The translations under genes were made by a program, and so were the position numbers. From NCBI GenBank assembly GCA_003255065.1, contig QAOA01001289.1, positions 514,115 through 578,114 of the forward strand: a stretch of DNA of 64,000 nt, in the 5' to 3' direction. This DNA comes from Cercis canadensis (Eukaryota; Streptophyta; Magnoliopsida; Fabales; Fabaceae). Position 1 is the stretch's first letter, and each line of letters starts with the position of its first letter. This document shows positions 57,945-64,000 of this stretch, one piece after another. The notes beneath the pieces are model-generated. The model was not told the DNA's origin. It ran no database searches and saw nothing but the letters and a program-made list of their open reading frames with translations.

Positions 57945-58690
57945 TCAAAACTTTTACACAAGGTAAGCACGGGTTTCATGGTTCTAGTGAGACAAAAATC
58001 ACCCAAAAATGAGCTCTATAGCTTCACCTAGAAATAAATTAAAAAAAAAAAAAAAACCAAGGACTACCAGAGAAAACTAACAAACTTGACAAAGAAGAAA
58101 AACAACAAATTTAAAGAAAAACTGGGAACAGGAGAAAGGGAATTTGATTTTAAAATTTTACACATAGGAGACACATGTCTTCTGGTTCTAAAAAATAAAG
58201 AATCACTTAAATCCGAGCTCTATAGCTCCACCTAGAAAATAAAAACCGTGGGTTGCCAAAGAAGATTGACAAACCCGAAATAGTAGAAAAATAATCAAAT
58301 TCAAAGAAAAACTGAGGAGCAAGGAAAATAGAATCTAGCATACAATTTTTATGTATAAGATAAAAATGCTTCCTGGGTTCTAACAAAGCAAGAATCACTC
58401 AAATTGAAGCTCTATAGCTTCATCTAGAAAATAAAAACCGAGGGTTGCCAGAGAAAATTGACAAATCCGAAATGGCAAAAAAGCAATCAACTTCAAATAA
58501 ATACTGAGAGCAAGAGAAAGGGAATTTGGCCATGAAAATTTTACACAAATGATGCACATATCTCCTGGTTCTAAAAAATAAAGAATCATGTAAGTTGGAG
58601 CTCTGTAGTTCCATTTAGAAAATAAAAACTGAGAGTTGCCACAGAAGACTGACAGACTCGAAAATGCACAATTCACAACCAAACCAAGTA
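57945..58690 (-). repeat. Four tandem copies of a ~190-bp unit
   Basis: Units start near 57,945, 58,141, 58,331 and 58,523. Each contains, in order, a TTTTACACA-like start, a TGGTTCTA block, a GAGCTCTATAGCTCCA-type near-palindrome, CTAGAAAATAAAAAC, GTTGCCAGAGAA and TTGACAAA. The copies are perhaps 70-80% alike. No frame is conserved through all copies, so it is probably non-coding. The strand is given only because pyrimidine-rich leader-like DNA (58,960-59,200) lies on the right. Confidence 0.8.
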
Positions 58691-61350
58691 TTATCAATCA
58701 AAGAAACGTCCTAAAATTAGAATTATTTCTATATCAACATTAGAAATTGAATTTAAATTTAGAAATCCAACACCATGAGTACCCTAAAACCATAAGAATC
58801 AATCTCAAACTTTATCAAACTATACTATGATTAAGACATTCAGCATATTCATTCACACATAACAACAAATAGACAAATTATCTACCATAAATCCAAATAT
58901 CAGTAGTAAAGATGAGAGAATAGGTCAAAGATTACCCTTTGTAGAATAAATTTGATGGAGATTTAAACCTTCTTCTCTCTTTGGTTCCCTTCCTTTTCCC
59001 CAAGCTCCTCCTTCTCTCCCCCTTTCTTCTTCCATTTTCTCTCTTTTGCCTTGCTCTCTTCAGCTCTCTCTCTATTTCTCTCTTCTTATTGCTCTTTTTT
59101 TTTTTTGTTGATTCCCTTTGCTTCCATCTTTTTTCCCTTTGTTAACTACCCAAGCTTTTCTTTTGCTTTAATTTGTTTTTTTTTTTTCACTTATTTACTT
59201 AATGGAGATAAAGTACACCAACTTGAACCAATAGGGAATGAGGGAAATTCATTATTTGTTCCCTCATTAGTCATCCTAGATCTAATGATGCAAGAAAAAA
59301 AAAAAAAAACTTCTCAAAAATTTCTTTATTTATTATCCATTTATAAAAATCTAAAATACTAAAGGATGAGTTGGATGAAAAAATTGGGCTAAATAAAAAA
59401 TTGGACAAGGCTAAGATAATAAGACTAGGATTTATTTTATTATAAAAGCCCAAATAAAATATAAAACAAAAAAACAAAAATTAAGAATTTATATGTTTTC
59501 AAAAATAATTTTTTTTATGCATAATTTTGACAAATTCAATAGATACAAGATCTAACTTTTTTTTTTTTCTTTTTTGCTTTATTCTACAAAAAGCACTCAA
59601 ACAAAATACGGTGTCTATAATAATTGAGTTGCACAAGTCAATAAGAGTGCCATAGGGTTGTATATGCATGATATGATTGGATCCACAACCTAGTTACCAA
59701 GGTGTGTTGGTTCGAAAAGTTTGAGGTAAGTAGAGGCTAGCGAGAATTACCTCATTGGGAGAATCTTTCTAGGAGATTGAATCTGGGGTGTGGCTGTGAA
59801 GGTTGAATGTTGTAGCCTTAATGGGATTTGCCAAGAAGGTGGAGATTGGGAAAGGAATTTTCTGGCTATCTCAACCATCTTCAGTAAGGATGTCCCTAAA
59901 TTTCCATGTGTCCACATCCCTGGGTAGAGGCCGAGTAAGCAGAGATCGAAGTGTGCTGTCGTTCAACCAGACATCAGGCCATAGATTTATGGTGTTACGA
60001 AATTTTGAAAAAATTTTGCACAACATGGATAGTGGAAGAAAAGGCACACATGGCACCAAAAGAAGTAGCCATGTTCTCTTTAGACAAGAAGAGTATAATT
60101 TGCAAATGGTCTCACTTATAGATAAAGGATGAAATCTAATTTGAGGGGAAACTCGTGAGCGAAGGGAAAACTAATTTGAGGGCAGACATTTATGAAGATC
60201 TACAAAAATAGGAGCTTTGTTCAAGTCACCGAATGTGATCTCACCGGTGAAGAGTTTGAATAATTTTGTAAGAGATCCTAAGTTAAACATCTATATTATC
60301 ATGTAAGGACAAAAAACAATTGAACTTTGTTCATTGTGACTAAACACAAAGAAGGTGTGTTAAGTCAACAGGGTTAGTTCAAATAAGGATCAAAACACTT
60401 CGCTTGAAAGGTTTATATTTGATTCTCTCTGCAAGCAGTTTTCCTTAGTAAGCAATATGTAATTACCATTATTAACTCTCACTGAAACTTGTAACTTGCC
60501 CTGACATTGAAATGTGGTAGCCTCTCTTTACTTTATCTAATGGCTACACGCATAGGATGAACTTAAGAAATGGGAGGAAAAAAAATAAAAAAGCAAATAC
60601 AAAGTATTTCATAGCTCTATTAGATAATCTGAGCATGACTAAATCCCCTAAACTTTCATGTTAAACAAGACTTTGTTAACTTATATGTAAGGGTGAAAAT
60701 GGGCCAAGCAGCTTCTCAGGGACCTGCCTGGCTTATTTAGCAATCCAAGTCAAGCCAAGGCTTTGCCATACGCCAGTTTAAGAAAAAAAAAAAAAAAAAA
60801 GCCAGGCCTATTTATGTTTGTGTATTAAAGGAAATTAGTGCTATCATATGTAAGTTCATTGCTACAACTCTTGTATCTGGGTCTGAATTTATTGATTAAA
60901 ATATGGAAGCAATAGCGAAATATTGATTGAATAAGTTTTTGATTCTGGTTTAGTGCCTTTTAGGCCCTTATTTGTATATTTCTTCCTTAGTAATTTTCTC
61001 ATTTATCAAAAAATTTAACAAAAAAAAAAAAAAAAACCCAATCAAGAACTATTCAATGAAAACAATAATACAGAGAAAACAGACTGATGAATCGCCTTGC
61101 AGGACTTCAATCAGAGGAGATTTTCCTCCGCTACGAATATGTACTAGTTGATACAAAAAAGAAAGAATGCATCATTGTTTGACAGGCTCAAATATTATAA
61201 CAAAAATTATAGCAACAACCTTGGGCAATTCTGGGCAACATTTCATTATAACCACATGTTTGATGATTTAATCTTGCATCAGAAAACTGGACATTTATCC
61301 GTTATATGAAACCCCAAGATTTTTTTCCCCAAATTCTAACAGTTTAGCAC
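58691..61350. other. Intergenic, no gene recognised
   Basis: A strongly pyrimidine-rich block lies at 58,965-59,190. Poly-A/T runs occur at 59,295, 60,782 and 61,020. A 109-codon open frame (59,803-60,132) is unlike any protein I know. The last few hundred bases should contain the 3' untranslated region of the proteasome gene. Confidence 0.45.
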
Positions 61351-63081
61351 TCAATCACGCTCACTAATGGCAGTCAAGTGCTCTTCAATCTCCTCCGTGG
61401 ATAAAACTCTAAATTCTGGATTTTCCTTCTGCACCACTCCAACCTGGAAAAAGAAAAATATTAACATGAGAGGAGAAAAAGTGTTCGTTCCATCATCATA
61501 ATCACATGGCAAAAAAAAAAAAAAAAAGATCATCATAATCATAAAATATCCTAATCCCTGTAATGACAATATTACATGAATCATGAAAACTAAATTATTC
61601 CGTCACACTGATTTCTGCATCATTTCAGAATGACAAGATAGAATCTGCCTCTGGAGCAGCTAAAAGTTATAATCTCTAATTTTATACCGAATATCTGTTT
61701 TAGTAATGTAATCATTAACGTAAATGATAACTAGTATCTGTTTTAGAAATGTTTAAAGCCAACTAAACGTAATTTACAACATTCCCAGGAATAGCATTCT
61801 CGGGGATGGTGATTCCCAGGAATGAAAAAACATTCCATGTACCAAATTCCCCCTTAGAGCATGACAAGAGCAAACATTAAGATTTTATGTTATAATCTAT
61901 CCCTCATCTATGAGTAACTCCAACTGAAAAGTGACAGTGAAAGTAAGAACAATGGTCAGGCCTGACATGGAAACAAAAGCTGAAGCCACATAATAACAGA
62001 GTTCAAGGGGGATCGTAAAAACAGAGTTAGGCAGAAAGAAGAAATAACTAGAAATAATCTTCAAATTAAAGGCAAATAACTGTGTAGCTATTCAGAGACT
62101 AACTTGACAACAGTAAAATTGTCCAAGGAAAAAGAAAATGCTCATTTACTATAGTTCAATTATCTATCATGGTGTAATATTCAAGTATTTAAGCTACAAA
62201 ACCGAAAATTTGATACCTCTATCTCAGTGGCCTTAAAATCCTCTTGAAGTACTGATTGCAGGGCGGAAATGGCAGCCTGTGTAAAGAAACAGAATGATCT
62301 TAGACATAGAACCATAAAAATATAAATCATTTCATTGTTTACAATGAAAACTTTTTTGATTATATTACAATTGTTTTCATTGTTTGTAGCATCATAAATA
62401 AAAAGATAGTAGTCTTAAAAATCTCATGAAAAAGTCTAATTATATTTACAAAATAACACAGTTAAGAAATTGTTACACACTAAAGAAAGGAGGAAGGGTA
62501 GTTATAAATTTCATATCCACATTGTCGAATATAAGGGTATTATGTAATGTTCATGAAACCTAATGTAAGCGTCGATGACCTACCTAATAAAATAAGAAAC
62601 AGTTATGACAAATTGACAAGGATCCGAAAGTTAAGTTTATACTTCATCTTCTAAGTGACATAGATAGAGACAAACTTTCATTGCTCCCTTCATGTGATCA
62701 CTCAGAGACATCAGAAAATATCAACCATTTATCTATTCGTAGGAAAAAGATCCAAAACTGACATAATTTACCTCAAATTCAACTCAAATTTCAAGAATTT
62801 TTAATTTTCTATAAAACAGAGCTGATCAAATTGAACAGGTAGAACTTCATAACTATACTTCAACAGAATTTGATATATCTACATTTTTAATACAGAATTT
62901 GGCTCCCAAAACAAGAAAGGAAAGGAATTGTCATGCCTATTCCAAGACACAACCTAAACAATAGAGAAAAAAGCAATAATTCTACCTGCACTGTCTCCTC
63001 ATAGGTAAGCAAAGGATCATTCTTCATCTTCTTTTCCAAAAAATTAATCGCCTCTTGCTCTTTCAGCCCAGCGCTTGTGGC
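61351..63081 (-). CDS. PAA: 20S proteasome alpha subunit, PAA / alpha type-6 class (3' part only)
   Basis: Core subunit of the proteasome outer ring, cytosol and nucleus. Three exons are visible: 62,986-63,081 (32 codons, ATSAGLKEQEAINFLEKKMK onward), 62,217-62,276 (20 codons, AAISALQSVLQEDFKATEIE) and 61,351-61,443 (30 codons plus TGA, VGVVQKENPEFRVLSTEEIE...HLTAISERD). All introns start GT and end AG and all joins are phase 0. The pieces match the C-terminal third of this subunit class, including the ALQSVL helix and the ISERD end. The family is ~246 residues, so about 164 residues lie upstream; I find no further exon in 63,082-64,000. No damage is seen, so this is probably a working gene cut by the window edge. 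Confidence 0.92.
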
Positions 63082-64000
63082 CTGAATACATCATAACAGA
63101 TTGGAACATAAACTCCAATTTCTGTCTATGAACACATAAAATCACAAACATATGAATCTAAGATTTTTTTTTTTTAAAAAAATCCATCTATATGTGCATA
63201 AAGTCACAAAGATAAATGACAACATTATTTATTACTTTAAAGCGTTCAAACACACTGAGCGCATCACCATTTGCGTTTATGGCTCAGAACCAAGAATAAA
63301 GGCAACAGAGAAAACAGAACAATGCAATAAAATAAAAAATTTTGGAAAGTAATTACAAAATCTAGACGCATTGACCAAAGATGCATATCCGTCTGAATTT
63401 TTTGGTTTGTAAAGACACACTAGTTGAAAATAAAAGGGGAAAGGGAAAGAAAAGGATAAAATAATTCAATTGATGATTACATACTTTATAATGCAAGTAC
63501 ACTATATAATGATTATTATGAAAAGTTGACAACAAAACTATGACTGATTTATTACAAGTTTAAGGCTGGTAAAAAATGTTCAAAACTCATAAAATCATTT
63601 AGCTACCTCCATCATTTCCTCCACAATATGCCCTGTTTCAGCAATTCTTTTCATCCAAAATAAACATCAATTTTTTTGTTTCTTCAATCATTAACAACCT
63701 TTTTCTCTTTGGGATAAAACATCTACAATCACCAGTACATAATGGTACCACTTCTTCCCCCACCCCACTTTTACAGGTCTAGTATACCCAGATCTACTTT
63801 TTTGGTTATTAAACAGACAGTAGGCATATCATCATGAGGCATTTTATTAGGTCATTTGGTTCCTCAATAATAATTTATAATGATGAGACCAAGAGGTACA
63901 CATCCTGTAACAATCCTTGAATATGATAAATAACTCTGACAAAGTAAAAACAGAAAAAGTCACCAATGTATACTCATTCATCCCCCACCCCCCCCCCCCC
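63082..64000 (-). other. Proteasome gene intron, running off the window
   Basis: More than 900 bases upstream of the first visible exon without a matching proteasome exon. It ends in a C-rich run (63,982-64,000) that may be an assembly artefact. Confidence 0.6.

Noticed and set aside
57945..58690. CRISPR-like array
   Set aside because: The units are long and diverged, without conserved short repeats and unique spacers, and this is plant nuclear DNA.
59803..60132. 109-codon plus-strand frame
   Set aside because: No recognisable motif, no exon context and no sign of conservation to judge from.
63607..63665. Possible extra exon (minus strand, frame AETGHIVEEMMEV) in the proteasome gene intron
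   Set aside because: It has a plausible donor but does not match any part of proteasome alpha type-6, and the acceptor side is weak.

Overview
This is plant nuclear DNA: AT-rich, with intron-bearing genes, plant-specific transposon families and plant gene products, most likely from a eudicot. I cannot name the species. Cellular genes are sparse. About two thirds of the window (roughly 2.4-46.4 kb) is a stack of transposons inserted into one another. Two cellular genes lie to the right: a complete, intronless UDP-glucuronate 4-epimerase gene (48,916-50,148, minus strand) and the last three exons of a 20S proteasome alpha subunit gene of the PAA / alpha type-6 class (61,351-63,081, minus strand), whose 5' part lies outside the window.

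The nest can be read from target-site duplications. A small CACTA element (CACTA-2, 37,785 to about 41,113) was hit at its very first bases by a non-coding LTR retroelement (element A, minus strand, 2,423-37,782, 5-bp duplication CTCAC). One LTR of A then received a large CACTA element (CACTA-1, 2,552-23,521, duplication TTA). The other LTR of A received a decayed Ty3/gypsy element (element B, 26,051-37,203, duplication GGCTG). CACTA-1 in turn received a nearly intact Ty1/copia element (element C, 5,123-10,992, duplication GAAAT), and B received a small hAT-type element (28,267-29,101, duplication TTTTGAAC) that contains a tRNA-like sequence. The intact LTR of A preserves the empty target site of CACTA-1.

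Right of the nest come the LTR and broken gag of another gypsy element (D), cut by a further LTR of the B family, then a 759-base assembly gap. After the gap is a 1.6-kb element with about 230-bp terminal inverted repeats (probable Pack-MULE) carrying the A20 zinc-finger half of a stress-associated protein gene. After the epimerase gene is a 5'-truncated copia element on the minus strand (E), then about 6 kb without a recognisable gene but with four tandem copies of a ~190-bp unit.

Coding capacity: C has one gag-pol frame broken by a single TGA; B, D and E have many stops and changed catalytic residues; the CACTA transposase genes are interrupted. No element looks able to move unaided, though C is close. 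I found no convincing undescribed multi-gene system. The observations most worth following are the possible self-primed replication signal of C, the Pack-MULE with the A20 domain, the tRNA-like body in the hAT element, and the readable insertion order with its conflicting LTR ages.
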